Shown here: positions 1 through 6,098 of the stretch, one piece after another
Position numbering within the stretch: the stretch's first letter is position 1
Layout: every line of letters starts with the position of its first letter
Origin: Cytophagales bacterium
Lineage (GTDB): Bacteria > Bacteroidota > Bacteroidia > Cytophagales > Amoebophilaceae
Length of the DNA: 11,976 bases
Direction: 5' to 3'
Assembly: GCA_022360235.1 (NCBI GenBank)
Contig: JAKSDE010000367.1
Location: 1 to 11,976, forward strand
Notes under the pieces: model-generated
The model's input: the letters and a program-made list of their open reading frames with translations, nothing else
The model's database searches: none
Told to the model about the DNA's origin: nothing
Made by a program: the position numbers and the translations under genes

Positions 1-73
1 GGCGGATCTATAGTATTGAGTGGGCAAACCAGGAAGCGTTGGCTGGCATGGTTGTTGAAGAAGGGGATAGAAG

Positions 74-111
74 ACCTGATGAAGACCAAGTCTCATGGGT
101 CTTGATGAGGT
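74..111 (+). other. Two-tier inverted repeat (hairpin), function unknown
   Basis: ACCT (74-77) pairs with AGGT (108-111), and AAGACC (82-87) pairs with GGTCTT (98-103). The two stems are separated by the same four bases, GATG, on both sides (78-81 and 104-107), and the loop is 10 nt (88-97). The symmetrical internal loop is visible in the sequence. Whether it forms in RNA, or is an insertion-sequence end or an accident, cannot be told from here. It overlaps the end of the frame that closes at 105. Confidence 0.35.
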
Positions 112-120
112 GCTTTACCG

Positions 121-143
121 AGCATAGGGCATGCTGTTTTTTT
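121..143 (+). terminator. Weak intrinsic terminator candidate
   Basis: AGCAT (121-125) pairs with ATGCT (131-135) around a 5-nt loop, followed by G and seven T residues (137-143). The stem is short and low in GC, so it would be a weak terminator. Its position, after the frame ending at 105 and before the rplC promoter candidate, suits the end of an unrelated upstream transcription unit. That role is an inference. Confidence 0.3.
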
Positions 144-250
144 GCAAGGTTTTGTAGTTGCCATAAAGGTTTTTCTTGCAAATGTTGCTACGCTATACAT
201 GAGTTTTGGTGAGCTAAATATGAATAAATCCTCATATGATAGTATATCGA

Positions 251-292
251 AACTAGGAACTAAGAACTCGGAACCCGGAACTAAGAACTCGG
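251..292 (+). repeat. Six-unit heptamer array upstream of rplC
   Basis: Six heptamers lie head to tail without a break: AACTAGG, AACTAAG, AACTCGG, AACCCGG, AACTAAG, AACTCGG. Each begins with AAC, and one (AACCCGG) is identical to a unit of the large array between rplW and rplB. The units are more diverged than in the large array and lie in the same orientation. The array ends 24 bp before the -33 element of the rplC promoter candidate. Confidence 0.85.
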
Positions 293-316
293 ATTATAAA
301 AAATTAGAAGCCAAAT

Positions 317-347
317 TTTGTATGCTAATGATATTTTTTTACTTTTG
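317..347 (+). promoter_or_regulatory. Bacteroidetes-type promoter for rplC
   Basis: TTTG (317-320), a 19-bp spacer, then TACTTTTG (340-347) match the known Bacteroidetes -33 TTG/TTTG and -7 TAnnTTTG consensus, with spacing in the known range. A start near 351-355 would give a leader of roughly 70 nt before rplC. It is the only good match in the upstream flank and lies directly ahead of the first gene of the cluster. This implies that rplC onward is transcribed without an upstream rpsJ unit. Confidence 0.6.
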
Positions 348-369
348 CATTTCCTTTACCTAATTAAAA

Positions 370-407
370 ACGCAATAGGTACGAATCCTATGCGTGTTGT
401 ACGCATA
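370..407 (+). promoter_or_regulatory. rplC leader with two mutually exclusive hairpins
   Basis: Hairpin 1: ACGC (370-373) plus ATAGG (375-379) pair with CCTAT (387-391) plus GCGT (392-395), nine pairs with one bulged A (374) and a 7-nt loop. Hairpin 2: TATGCGT (389-395) pairs with ACGCATA (401-407), seven pairs with a 5-nt loop. Both use 389-395, so only one can form at a time, as in attenuators and autoregulatory leaders. The second ends 16 bp before the rplC start codon, so it could affect ribosome loading. The inner part of hairpin 1, a 5-bp stem with loop TACGAAT, resembles a tRNA T-arm. Regulation by a ribosomal protein is an inference only. Confidence 0.4.
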
Positions 408-423
408 AATATTTTACAGAGCA

Positions 424-1056
424 ATGCTTGGAATCATTGGAAAGAAAATCGGAATGACGAGCATTTACAACGATCAGGGGCATGCAGTCGCTTGTACATT
501 GCTAGAGGCAGGTCCTTGTATTGTAACACAAATTAAAAAAATAAATACAGATGGCTATGAGGCCATACAGTTGGGGTATGATGAAAAGAAAGAGAAAAAT
601 ACGACAAAGCCTTTAGCAGGCCATTTTAAAAAAGCAAATACAACACCTAAGAAGAAATTGGTAGAGTTTAGAAATTTTAGTACAGAATTTAAGAAAGAGC
701 TAACGTTAGGTCAGTTCATTCGAATTGAAGATATTTTTGAAGAAGGAGATTATGTAGACGCAATTGGTACGGCCAAAGGAAAAGGATTTCAAGGAGTTGT
801 AAAAAGACATGGATTTAGAGGGGTAGGAGACCAAACACATGGCCAGCATAATAGAGAAAGAGCACCTGGCTCTATAGGGGGCGCTTCATTTCCTGCGCGG
901 GTTTTTAAAGGAATAAGAATGGCGGGTAGGACAGGGGGGCATCGAACTAAAACGGAGAACTTACGCGTAATGAAGATAGTTCCTGAGAAAAACCTTATCG
1001 TAGTAAGTGGAGCAGTTCCGGGTGCAAGAACGTCTTATGTTATTTTACAGAAGTAA
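424..1056 (+). CDS. rplC: 50S ribosomal protein L3 (uL3)
   Basis: Early-assembling 23S rRNA-binding protein whose central extension reaches toward the peptidyl transferase centre. The 210-residue length is normal. The N-terminus [12 protein letters not shown], the signature GKGFQG (119-124), the following THG (138-140) and the loop [14 protein letters not shown] (147-160) are all family landmarks. At the position where E. coli L3 carries the PrmB-methylated Gln150, this protein has Gly153, as in other lineages with a GSIG(G/A)AS loop, so that modification is not expected. The ATG gives the canonical N-terminus and has no clear Shine-Dalgarno. This is the first gene of the cluster here, preceded by its own promoter candidate and leader; the usual upstream partner rpsJ is missing. 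It is followed after 3 bp by rplD. Confidence 0.97.
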   Translation: MLGIIGKKIGMTSIYNDQGHAVACTLLEAGPCIVTQIKKINTDGYEAIQLGYDEKKEKNTTKPLAGHFKKANTTPKKKLVEFRNFSTEFKKELTLGQFIRIEDIFEEGDYVDAIGTAKGKGFQGVVKRHGFRGVGDQTHGQHNRERAPGSIGGASFPARVFKGIRMAGRTGGHRTKTENLRVMKIVPEKNLIVVSGAVPGARTSYVILQK

Positions 1057-1059
1057 AAA

Positions 1060-1689
1060 ATGGAATTACCAGTAGTAAAGTATACAGGAGAAGATACAGG
1101 TAAAAAGATTAAGTTTGCCGAAGAAGTATTTAGTATTGTGCCTAATGATCATGCTATCTATTTAGCTATAAAGCAGTTACTAGCTAATAGGAGGCAAGGT
1201 ACACATAAGGCTAAAGAGAGAGCAGAAATTACAGGCTCAACAAGAAAGATTAAAAAACAAAAAGGTACAGGAACAGCGAGAGCAGGGAGTATTAAATCGC
1301 CTATATTCAAAGGAGGAGGATGTGTATTTGGCCCCCGGCCAAAAAATTATGGGTTTAAGCTTAACAAAAAGCTTAAAAAATTAGCAAGAAAGTCTGCCCT
1401 CAGCTACCAAGCAAAAGAGAAAAATATTACCGTAATAGAAGATTTTTTTTTTGAATTACCTAAAACAAAAAACTATCTAGGCATGCTTAATAGTCTGTCT
1501 TTATCAGATAAAAAAACGCTGTTAGTCTTAGCGAAGCCCGATGAGAACATTATACGCTCAGGAAGGAATCTTAAAAATACAAAGGTTACTACCGCGAGTC
1601 AGTTGAACACCTATGATCTTCTCAATGCGGAGAAATTATTGTTAAGCGAAAGCGCTATAGAAAGTATTACGAAAAACTTAAGCGAATAA
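1060..1689 (+). CDS. rplD: 50S ribosomal protein L4 (uL4)
   Basis: Binds 23S rRNA domain I, and its long loop lines the narrow part of the peptide exit tunnel. The loop is recognisable at residues 44-97 by RRQGTHKAKERAEI, the following KQKGTGTARAGS segment and the GPRPKNY end. The 209-residue length is typical, and the C-terminal half has the globular L4 fold pattern (LLVLAKPDENI, and TYDLLNAEKLLLSE near the end). In E. coli, L4 represses the S10 operon through its leader. That mechanism is not known to be general, and nothing in this gene proves it here. It abuts rplW: its TAA is immediately followed by the rplW ATG, which suggests coupled translation. Confidence 0.97.
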   Translation: MELPVVKYTGEDTGKKIKFAEEVFSIVPNDHAIYLAIKQLLANRRQGTHKAKERAEITGSTRKIKKQKGTGTARAGSIKSPIFKGGGCVFGPRPKNYGFKLNKKLKKLARKSALSYQAKEKNITVIEDFFFELPKTKNYLGMLNSLSLSDKKTLLVLAKPDENIIRSGRNLKNTKVTTASQLNTYDLLNAEKLLLSESAIESITKNLSE

Positions 1690-1980
1690 ATGAATATCTT
1701 GAAGAAACCCTTAGTGACAGAGAAAATAGCTGCCTTGAATGAAAAAGGGGTGTATGGCTTTGTCGTTGATAAAAAAGCCAATAAGATTGAAATCAAGAAA
1801 GCAGTAGAGAATACCTACATGGTTAGTGTAGAAAGAGTGAATACCATGATATATCCTGGTAAAAAGAAAACCAAGTATACAAAGTCGAAAGTAATCAAAG
1901 GAAAAACACCTTCTTATAAGAAAGCAATTGTTACACTGAAAGAGGGAGAAGTCATTGATTTTTATGGTAGTATTCAGTAA
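1690..1980 (+). CDS. rplW: 50S ribosomal protein L23 (uL23)
   Basis: L23 sits at the exit of the peptide tunnel and docks trigger factor, SRP and the SecYEG channel. The start MNILKKPLVTEK is the family signature; Val-Glu-Asn-Tyr-like text (KKAVENTYMVSVERVNTM) and the basic loop GKKKTKYTKSKVIKGKTPSYKKA follow in the usual order. At 96 residues the protein is normal in length and intact. Its start codon directly follows the rplD stop. Downstream the compact layout breaks: the stop is followed by 223 bp before rplB, nearly all of it the heptamer array, whereas this junction is usually only a few bases long. Confidence 0.96.
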   Translation: MNILKKPLVTEKIAALNEKGVYGFVVDKKANKIEIKKAVENTYMVSVERVNTMIYPGKKKTKYTKSKVIKGKTPSYKKAIVTLKEGEVIDFYGSIQ

Positions 1981-1990
1981 TAGATGATTT

Positions 1991-2200
1991 TACTAGAAAC
2001 CCGGAACTCAGAACTCAGAACTCAGAACTCAGAACCCGGAACTCAGAACTAGAAACCCGGAACTCAGAACCCGGAACTCAGAACTAGAAACCCGGAACTC
2101 AGAACTAGAAACCCGGAACTCAGAACCCGGAACTCAGAACTAGAAACCCGGAACTCAGAACTAGAAACCCGGAACTCAGAACCCGGAACTCAGAACTAGA
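1991..2200 (+). repeat. 30-unit phased heptamer array between rplW and rplB
   Basis: The 210 bp are exactly 30 consecutive heptamers with no insertion or deletion. Three kinds occur: a = AACTCAG (13 copies), b = AACCCGG (10), c = AACTAGA (7, the first with T for A at base 1991). Their order is cbaaaaba, then cbaba, cba, cbaba, cba, cbaba, c. From 2047 this makes a perfect 56-bp higher-order unit (cbabacba) at 2047-2102 and 2103-2158, with 42 bp of a third copy to 2200. GC is about 49 percent, above the flanking genes. Unit c carries TAG and its palindrome CTAG, which puts stops on both strands, and the 7-bp period breaks the reading frame, so the array is not coding. It ends 3 bp before the rplB ATG. 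Confidence 0.97.
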
Positions 2201-2203
2201 AAT

Positions 2204-3028
2204 ATGCCAGTAAAAAAATTAAAACCGATAACACCAGGGCAACGGTTCAGAATTGCGCCAGACTTTTCAGGACTTACAAAAAGTAAGCCAGAGAAATCGC
2301 TATTGGTGTCGGTCAAGCGTACAGGTGGAAGAAATAATAGTGGCAAGATGACGGTACGCCATCGAGGGGGTGGACACAAGAAACGCATGCGCATCATTGA
2401 CTTCAAGAGAAAAAAGAGTGATGTTCCAGCGACTGTACAGTCTATAGAATATGACCCTATGCGTACGGCCCGAATCGCTTTATTGTATTATGCTGATGGG
2501 GAGAAGTCATACATCATTGCTCCAGAAGGACTTAAGGTAGGTGATAAAGTGATCGCAGGAAAGAATGTGGCACCTGATGTAGGGAATGCCCTTCCATTGA
2601 AGTCAATTCCTATCGGTACTATTGTACACAATGTAGAAATGCATCCGGGAAAAGGAGGCGCACTTGTTAGAAGTGCTGGTTCTTATGCGCAATTATTAGC
2701 CAGAGAAGGAAGGTATGCTACCTTAAAACTCCCTTCAGGTGAAATGAGAATGGTATTGTCTGCGTGTAAAGCTACTATAGGCACCGTTTCCAATAGCGAT
2801 CACATCAATACTACGCTTGGTAAAGCAGGAAGAAATAGATGGCTAGGAAGAAGACCAAGAGTAAGAGGCGTAGCCATGAACCCTGTAGATCACCCCATGG
2901 GAGGAGGAGAAGGCAAAGCTTCTGGAGGGCATCCTAGGTCAAGGAAAGGATGCTATGCTAAAGGTCAAAAAACAAGAAGCGTGCAGAAGTATTCCGATCA
3001 GTTAATTATTAGTAGAAAGAAAAAATAA
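2204..3028 (+). CDS. rplB: 50S ribosomal protein L2 (uL2)
   Basis: Highly conserved 23S rRNA-binding protein needed for subunit association and peptidyl transferase centre assembly. The 274 residues are full length. The N-terminal domain shows [18 protein letters not shown] (52-69), the middle shows [12 protein letters not shown] (141-152), and the C-terminal domain shows [20 protein letters not shown] (219-238). His230 matches the functionally important E. coli His229. The ATG gives the family start [16 protein letters not shown]. Its upstream region is unusual: apart from the bases AAT, everything before the start codon is heptamer repeat, with no Shine-Dalgarno. Translation must therefore start from repeat-derived RNA or be coupled from far upstream. 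Its stop overlaps the rpsS start by one base. Confidence 0.98.
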   Translation: MPVKKLKPITPGQRFRIAPDFSGLTKSKPEKSLLVSVKRTGGRNNSGKMTVRHRGGGHKKRMRIIDFKRKKSDVPATVQSIEYDPMRTARIALLYYADGEKSYIIAPEGLKVGDKVIAGKNVAPDVGNALPLKSIPIGTIVHNVEMHPGKGGALVRSAGSYAQLLAREGRYATLKLPSGEMRMVLSACKATIGTVSNSDHINTTLGKAGRNRWLGRRPRVRGVAMNPVDHPMGGGEGKASGGHPRSRKGCYAKGQKTRSVQKYSDQLIISRKKK

Positions 3029-3303
3029 TGCCAAGATCTATAAAAAAAGGACCTTATGTAGCTCATCATCTTCAAAAGAAAGTAGATGCTATGAATGAGT
3101 CAAGAGATAAATCTGTTATAAAGACATGGTCGAGGCGTTCTACTATAACGCCAGATTTTGTAGGTCGTACCATAGCAGTGCATAATGGTCGTAAATTCAT
3201 TCCCATTTTTGTTACAGAAAATATGGTAGGACACAAACTCGGTGAATTTGCGCCTACAAGAACTTTTAAAGGACATACTTCTAAAAAAGGAAATAAAAGA
3301 TAA
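3028..3303 (+). CDS. rpsS: 30S ribosomal protein S19 (uS19)
   Basis: Small-subunit head protein that, with S13, contacts the A-site tRNA region and intersubunit bridges. The sequence has the expected RSIKKGPYV start (3-11), TWSRRSTI (33-40), [20 protein letters not shown] (52-71) and [10 protein letters not shown] (74-83). The length of 91 residues is normal. The start codon shares its A with the rplB stop (TAATG), a classic translational coupling layout. The next gene, rplV, begins 5 bp after the stop. Confidence 0.98.
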   Translation: MPRSIKKGPYVAHHLQKKVDAMNESRDKSVIKTWSRRSTITPDFVGRTIAVHNGRKFIPIFVTENMVGHKLGEFAPTRTFKGHTSKKGNKR

Positions 3304-3308
3304 TAGCC

Positions 3309-3737
3309 ATGGAAGCAACAGCAATGTTAAGAAATGTACCTACTTCTCCGCGTAAAATGCGCCTTATAGCAGATCTTATTAGAGGAATGCTTGCTGTCAA
3401 AGCACTGACCGTACTAAAATATGAGCCTAGACAAGGCGCTGCCCAGATAGAAAAGCTTTTGCTTTCGGCAATTGCCAATTGGCAAAACAGCAATGAAGAT
3501 GCTGAGCTAGAAGAAGTAGATTTATATATAAAAGAAATTAGGGTAGATGGCGCAGGCATGTTAAAGCGCTTCAGGCCTGCTCCTCAAGGAAGAGCACATA
3601 GAATTAGAAAAAGAGCGAATCATGTTACGCTTGTGGTAGATAGCCACCAAAAATCTGAGAAGATTATTACTAACGAACAAGAAGAAGAGATTGCGCAGAA
3701 AGAAGAACAAAATACGCAAAAAGAACAAAATAAGTAA
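3309..3737 (+). CDS. rplV: 50S ribosomal protein L22 (uL22), with polar C-terminal tail
   Basis: L22 contacts all domains of 23S rRNA and lines the exit tunnel with a beta-hairpin. The body is ordinary: [18 protein letters not shown] (10-27), ALLxAIANW-type helix (52-59) and the hairpin and C-terminal strand [20 protein letters not shown] (88-107). After Val110 comes a tail of about 32 residues (111-142), dominated by Gln, Glu, Lys and Asn with a repeating QKE/KEEQ/KEQNK pattern, lacking hydrophobic residues and probably unstructured. L22 of about 110 residues is usual in E. coli; tails of varied sequence are known in Bacteroidetes and elsewhere. The last A of the TAA stop is the first base of the rpsC start. 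Confidence 0.97.
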   Translation: MEATAMLRNVPTSPRKMRLIADLIRGMLAVKALTVLKYEPRQGAAQIEKLLLSAIANWQNSNEDAELEEVDLYIKEIRVDGAGMLKRFRPAPQGRAHRIRKRANHVTLVVDSHQKSEKIITNEQEEEIAQKEEQNTQKEQNK

Positions 3738-4444
3738 TGGGACAGAAAGTTAATCCTGTGGGTTTAAGACTTGGCTATATTAGAGGATGGGATTCCAATT
3801 GGTTTGCCTCTAAGAAAGACTATGCAGATAAGTTAATAGAAGACGAAAAAATAAGACGTTACTTATATGCACGAATGCCTAAAGGAGGGATTTCAAAAAT
3901 TGTCATTGAACGAACGCTGAAGAGAGTTACATTAACTATACATACAGCCAGGCCAGGAATGATAATTGGCAAAGGAGGGGCAGAAGTAGGTAAGATCAAA
4001 GAAGAATTAAAGAAACTGACAGGCAAAGAAGCTCAAATAGATATTTTTGAGATTAAAAGACCTGAACTAGACGCAAAACTTGTTGCAGAGTCTATTGCAC
4101 AGCAATTAAAAGCAAGAGTTTCTTATAGCAGAGCGATGAAGCAAGCGATTACCGCAGCTATAAGAGTAGGAGCACAAGGAATCAAAGTGAGAGTATATGG
4201 AAGACTAGCAGGCGCAGAGATGGCAAGAAGTGAACACTATAAAGAGGGGAGGATACCTCTTCATACATTACGGGCTGATATTGATTATGCAGTTGCTGAA
4301 GCAAAAACTGTTTACGGTAAAATCAGTGTTAAAGTTTGCATATTCAAAGGCGAGGTATATGGTAAGCACGACCTATCACCCAACACAAGTCTTGTTAACG
4401 AAAATAGTAGAAAAAATAGGAACCTTACCAGGAAAAATAGATAG
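3737..4444 (+). CDS. rpsC: 30S ribosomal protein S3 (uS3)
   Basis: Forms part of the mRNA entry channel of the 30S subunit and contributes to its helicase activity. The start [13 protein letters not shown] is canonical. The type II KH domain has its GxxG loop in IIGKGG (76-81), and the C-terminal domain shows [20 protein letters not shown], followed by [18 protein letters not shown] and [11 protein letters not shown]. The protein has 235 residues, ending in a basic, Asn/Arg-rich tail (roughly 218-235) that may touch rRNA and varies between species. It overlaps the rplV stop by one base. A 45-bp spacer follows, long for this cluster, in which I see only weak inverted repeats. Confidence 0.97.
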   Translation: MGQKVNPVGLRLGYIRGWDSNWFASKKDYADKLIEDEKIRRYLYARMPKGGISKIVIERTLKRVTLTIHTARPGMIIGKGGAEVGKIKEELKKLTGKEAQIDIFEIKRPELDAKLVAESIAQQLKARVSYSRAMKQAITAAIRVGAQGIKVRVYGRLAGAEMARSEHYKEGRIPLHTLRADIDYAVAEAKTVYGKISVKVCIFKGEVYGKHDLSPNTSLVNENSRKNRNLTRKNR

Positions 4445-4489
4445 CTACTATTGTACTGTAGTCTAAATAGCACAATTGAAGCATGAAAG

Positions 4490-4912
4490 ATGTTACAACC
4501 TAAGAGAACAAAATATAGAAAGGTACAAAAGGGAAGAATTAGAGGATTAGCGTACAGAGGTAGTTCATTAGTCTTTGGTACCTTTGGTATCAAATCGTTA
4601 GAGCCCGTTTGGATTACGTCTAGGCAAATTGAAGCAGCACGTATTGCTATGACCAGAGCGATGAAAAGACAAGGACAAGTTTGGATCCGTATCTTTCCTG
4701 ATAAGCCTATCACCAAGAAACCTGCCGAAGTTCGAATGGGGAAAGGAAAAGGGACACCAGAGTATTGGGTAGCTGTTGTAAAACCTGGAAGGATACTTTT
4801 TGAAGTTGCAGGCATAGATAGGGCCCTAGCACAAGAAGCATTGCGCTTAGCAGCACAGAAATTACCTATTAAAACGAAATTTGTCGTAAGTAGAGACTAC
4901 GTTAGTGAATAA
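4490..4912 (+). CDS. rplP: 50S ribosomal protein L16 (uL16)
   Basis: Late-assembling protein near the A-site tRNA elbow. [16 protein letters not shown] (1-16) is the family start, and an ATG 7 bases upstream is out of frame. The conserved core [20 protein letters not shown] (29-48), [20 protein letters not shown] (57-76) and EVRMGKGKG (80-88) is intact. Arg82 aligns with E. coli Arg81, the residue hydroxylated by YcfD/RoxA; whether this organism modifies it is unknown. The C-terminus [16 protein letters not shown] is also typical. The length of 140 residues is normal. Its stop lies 4 bp before the chosen rpmC start. Confidence 0.98.
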   Translation: MLQPKRTKYRKVQKGRIRGLAYRGSSLVFGTFGIKSLEPVWITSRQIEAARIAMTRAMKRQGQVWIRIFPDKPITKKPAEVRMGKGKGTPEYWVAVVKPGRILFEVAGIDRALAQEALRLAAQKLPIKTKFVVSRDYVSE

Positions 4913-4916
4913 GGAG

Positions 4917-5141
4917 ATGAAGTACGAAGAAATTAAAAACTTATCATTGCATGAGGTAAATGAGAAAATTAAGACCGAAGAAGAAGTCTTACAAAAGTTA
5001 AAATTTGCTCATGCCATTTCTCCTATTGAGAATCCGATGAAGATTAAACATACGAGAAAGTACCTAGCAAGGCTAAAAACTGCTCAGCGGGCAAAAAAGT
5101 TTGAAAATAATCAACAGCATAATGACACCAAGGAATCTTAG
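4917..5141 (+). CDS. rpmC: 50S ribosomal protein L29 (uL29)
   Basis: Small helical-hairpin protein next to the tunnel exit beside L23. I chose the ATG at 4917 because [18 protein letters not shown] is the normal L29 start; a GTG at 4905 would add four residues and overlap rplP. Two helices are clear, residues 10-32 and 40-60, with the conserved [17 protein letters not shown] segment (39-55). At 74 residues it is slightly longer than the 60-68 usual. The extra is a polar C-terminal tail (61-74), part of which is encoded in DNA that also encodes the start of S17: the genes overlap by 20 bp in different frames. The AAGGAG just before the ATG has no spacing and is probably not a working Shine-Dalgarno. 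Confidence 0.93.
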   Translation: MKYEEIKNLSLHEVNEKIKTEEEVLQKLKFAHAISPIENPMKIKHTRKYLARLKTAQRAKKFENNQQHNDTKES

Positions 5142-5379
5142 AAAAGAAAGGGTAGGCATAGTAATTAGCAACAAGTGCGATAAATCTATCACAGTTGCAG
5201 TGAATCGTAGCGTAAAGCATCCTGTCTACGGTAAATTTATTCGAGCGACTACTAAGTTTATGGCGCATGATGAAAAAAATGAAGGTAACATGGGAGATAG
5301 TGTAAGAATTATGGAAACGCGTCCACTGAGCAAAAAAAAGCGGTGGCGACTAGTAGAAATCCTTGAAAGAGCTAAATAA
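5122..5379 (+). CDS. rpsQ: 30S ribosomal protein S17 (uS17)
   Basis: Primary 16S rRNA-binding protein with an OB fold, in the body of the 30S. The ATG at 5122 gives [20 protein letters not shown], matching the family start; a TTG at 5101 would add seven unlikely residues. Landmarks are [20 protein letters not shown] (20-39), [15 protein letters not shown] (49-63) and [13 protein letters not shown] (65-77). The length of 85 residues is normal. The start lies inside the rpmC gene (20-bp overlap), which suggests coupled translation. rplN begins 2 bp after the stop. Confidence 0.96.
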   Translation: MTPRNLRKERVGIVISNKCDKSITVAVNRSVKHPVYGKFIRATTKFMAHDEKNEGNMGDSVRIMETRPLSKKKRWRLVEILERAK

Positions 5380-5381
5380 TC

Positions 5382-5750
5382 ATGATACAGCAAGAGTCAA
5401 GATTAAAAGTTGCAGATAACAGCGGGGCAAAAGAACTATTATGTGTCCACGTATTAGGAGGTACAGGCAAACGTTATGCTAGCGTAGGCGATAAGATAGT
5501 GGTAACGGTTAAATCGGCCCTTCCCTCTGGTAATTTGAAAAAAGGAACCGTATCTAAAGCAGTAGTTGTAAGAACCAAAAAAGAAATTCGAAGAAAAGAT
5601 GGCACGTACATCCGTTTTGAAGATAATGCAGCTGTTTTATTAAATGCCAATGATGAACTAAGAGGTACACGTATTTTTGGCCCTGTTGCTAGAGAGCTTC
5701 GCGAAAAAAAATTTATGAAAATAGTATCTTTAGCACCTGAAGTCTTGTAA
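5382..5750 (+). CDS. rplN: 50S ribosomal protein L14 (uL14)
   Basis: Beta-barrel protein forming intersubunit bridges and, as known in other bacteria, the docking site of silencing factor RsfS. The protein has 122 residues, with [20 protein letters not shown] at the start, the conserved VHVLGG (22-27), [19 protein letters not shown] in the middle and [20 protein letters not shown] toward the end. No insertions or losses are seen. It lies 2 bp after rpsQ and 3 bp before rplX. Confidence 0.98.
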   Translation: MIQQESRLKVADNSGAKELLCVHVLGGTGKRYASVGDKIVVTVKSALPSGNLKKGTVSKAVVVRTKKEIRRKDGTYIRFEDNAAVLLNANDELRGTRIFGPVARELREKKFMKIVSLAPEVL

Positions 5751-5753
5751 GCC

Positions 5754-6098
5754 ATGCAAAGAAAAGCTAATAAAATAAAACTACATATAAGAAAAGGAGA
5801 TACAGTGAAAATTTTAGCCGGAAACTATAGAAACAAAACAGGCAAAGTACTCGCAGTATTTCCTAAAAAATATAGCGCTACGGTAGAAGGAATTAAAACA
5901 ATCGTTAGACACATTAAGCCTTCGGCAAAAAACGCGCAAGGGAGGATAGAAAAAAAAGAAGCACCTATGCACATAAGTAACCTTATGCTAATAGATCCAG
6001 CTACAGGAGATGCTACGCGAATAGGGAGAAAGCGTAATGAACAAGGTAAGTTGGAAAGATATTCTAAAAAAAGTGGGGAGGTTATAAAAAATGACTGA
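5754..6098 (+). CDS. rplX: 50S ribosomal protein L24 (uL24)
   Basis: Assembly-initiating protein that binds the 5' end of 23S rRNA near the tunnel exit. A KOW motif is clear at [19 protein letters not shown] (14-32), followed by [14 protein letters not shown] (44-57) and [14 protein letters not shown] (69-82), the signature of bacterial L24. At 114 residues it is slightly long, with a basic, polar C-terminal tail from about residue 92. Its end overlaps the rplE start by 8 bp (ATGACTGA), again a coupling arrangement. Confidence 0.97.
   Translation: MQRKANKIKLHIRKGDTVKILAGNYRNKTGKVLAVFPKKYSATVEGIKTIVRHIKPSAKNAQGRIEKKEAPMHISNLMLIDPATGDATRIGRKRNEQGKLERYSKKSGEVIKND

Larger units (their letters stand above)
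1..423. other. Gene-free flank upstream of rplC
   Basis: No complete gene is supported in these 423 bp. Bases 1-140 are richer in GC than the AT-rich operon. Here one + frame is open from the window edge to a TGA at 103-105, and another runs from base 3 to a TGA near 210. I recognise neither peptide, so a gene tail, a pseudogene or an insertion-sequence remnant are all possible. Bases 144-250 hold nothing I can name apart from two copies of the palindrome TTGCAA (142-147 and 176-181). The rest contains a short heptamer array, a promoter candidate and a leader, listed separately. The gene expected here in most bacteria, rpsJ (about 100 codons), is absent in all frames. Confidence 0.6.

Noticed and set aside
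142-363. 73-residue + strand frame upstream of rplC
   Set aside because: It crosses the T-run, the heptamer array and the promoter candidate, is unlike any protein I recognise, and its composition is that of AT-rich spacer.
375-391. tRNA gene
   Set aside because: Only a T-arm-like hairpin is present; no acceptor, D or anticodon arm is found at the required distances.
318-536. 72-residue + frame running into rplC
   Set aside because: It overlaps the leader hairpins and the secure L3 start in another frame, with no recognisable protein.
1991-2200. CRISPR array
   Set aside because: Units are contiguous 7-mers with no unique spacers between longer repeats, and no cas genes are nearby.
2176-2406. 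76-residue - strand frame over the array and rplB
   Set aside because: It is antisense to the conserved L2 N-terminus and partly made of repeat.
4445-4489. Attenuator or terminator in the rpsC-rplP gap
   Set aside because: The inverted repeats are short, with long loops and no T-run, and no promoter match is present.
4312-4815. 167-residue - strand frame
   Set aside because: It is a shadow of rpsC and rplP; the product has no family resemblance, while both + strand genes are certain.
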